Part shown: in pieces, positions 5,224-5,278 of the stretch
How positions within the stretch are numbered: position 1 is the first letter of the stretch
How the letters are laid out: each line of letters starts with the position of its first letter
Assembly: GCA_036744635.1 (NCBI GenBank)
Contig: DAIOHQ010000298.1
Coordinates: 1-5,278, forward strand
Origin: DAIOHQ01 sp036744635
GTDB lineage: Bacteria > Planctomycetota > Phycisphaerae > Tepidisphaerales > Tepidisphaeraceae
Length of the DNA: 5,278 bases
Reading direction: 5' to 3'
Notes under the pieces: model-generated
What the model saw: the letters and a program-made list of their open reading frames with translations, nothing else
Told to the model about the DNA's origin: nothing
Databases searched by the model: none
Made by a program: the position numbers and the translations under genes

Positions 5224-5278
5224 GTAACCGTTCAGTGGTCGTCGAACCAAGCTGGTTGGGACATGGATGCGGCAGTTG
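5224..5278 (+). mobile_element. Possible IS66-like left terminus, cut by the window edge
   Basis: The sequence from 5224 begins GTAACCGTTCAG. IS66-family elements are known to have termini starting GTAA and to make 8-base target duplications; the candidate flanking octamer would be TTGACATT (5216-5223). A small hairpin (AACCA 5245-5249, TGGTT 5253-5257) and an ATG at 5263 follow, as could fit a terminus and the first small ORF of such an element. The other end is outside the window and the transposase cannot be seen, so this is a weak call. The TTGACA at 5216-5221 could instead be a lone -35-like match. Confidence 0.28.

Noticed and set aside
5216..5244. Promoter from TTGACA at 5216-5221
   Set aside because: At the proper 17-base spacing the -10 position reads TCGTCG, unlike TATAAT.
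5018..5275. Shared ATGGATGCG at 5018 and 5263 as a duplicated gene start
   Set aside because: The identity is nine bases only and the sequences diverge at once, so chance is the simpler explanation.

Overview
The window is GC-rich bacterial DNA. It carries two carbohydrate-active enzyme genes, a small membrane-protein gene between them, and a decayed, repeat-laden tail. The gaps hold many palindromic repeats of the 'GTAGCACGGGCGTCTCGCCC' and 'CTGTCATTCTGAACCG' kinds. I associate these, together with large bacterial GH63/GH38 genes, with Planctomycetota (Phycisphaerae-like) or other PVC-group bacteria. That assignment is an inference from sequence style, because the window has no taxonomic marker gene.

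Layout. Positions 2-826 (+) are the C-terminal 274 residues of a bacterial GH63-type glucosidase whose first part lies outside the window. Its stop codon sits inside a palindromic repeat (823-881). A promoter-like pair (884-912) follows, placed so that the next gene (921-1586, +) could be transcribed almost without a leader. That gene encodes a 221-residue single-pass membrane protein of unknown function. Positions 1587-1761 are a convergent intergenic gap with three palindromes. The minus strand from 4410 to 1762 is one 882-residue GH38-like (alpha-mannosidase superfamily) enzyme. It keeps the N-terminal His/Asp metal motif and the nucleophile-type Asp, but it seems to have lost the late catalytic-domain His of canonical GH38. 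Its ribosome-binding site selects the start at 4410.

Beyond position 4410 the DNA becomes mosaic. A nested palindromic element (4431-4656) has 26-base perfect inverted repeats flanking a 37-base hairpin. Next come the last ~59 codons of an SGNH/GDSL hydrolase without its N-terminal part (4662-4841, -), a further hairpin (4886-4911), and a 46-codon very basic ORF (5018-5158, +) that resembles the start of some transposases. The right edge has a sequence starting GTAACCGTTCAG, which may be the terminus of an IS66-like insertion sequence.

Both enzyme genes point to breakdown or trimming of alpha-linked glucose/mannose glycans. They are on opposite strands and converge, so the sequence does not show that they are co-expressed. 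I see no rRNA, tRNA, CRISPR array or convincing intrinsic terminator. I do not find a clear new multi-gene system. The best leads are the altered metal/active site of the GH38-like protein and the nested, gene-truncating repeat structure at 4431-4911.
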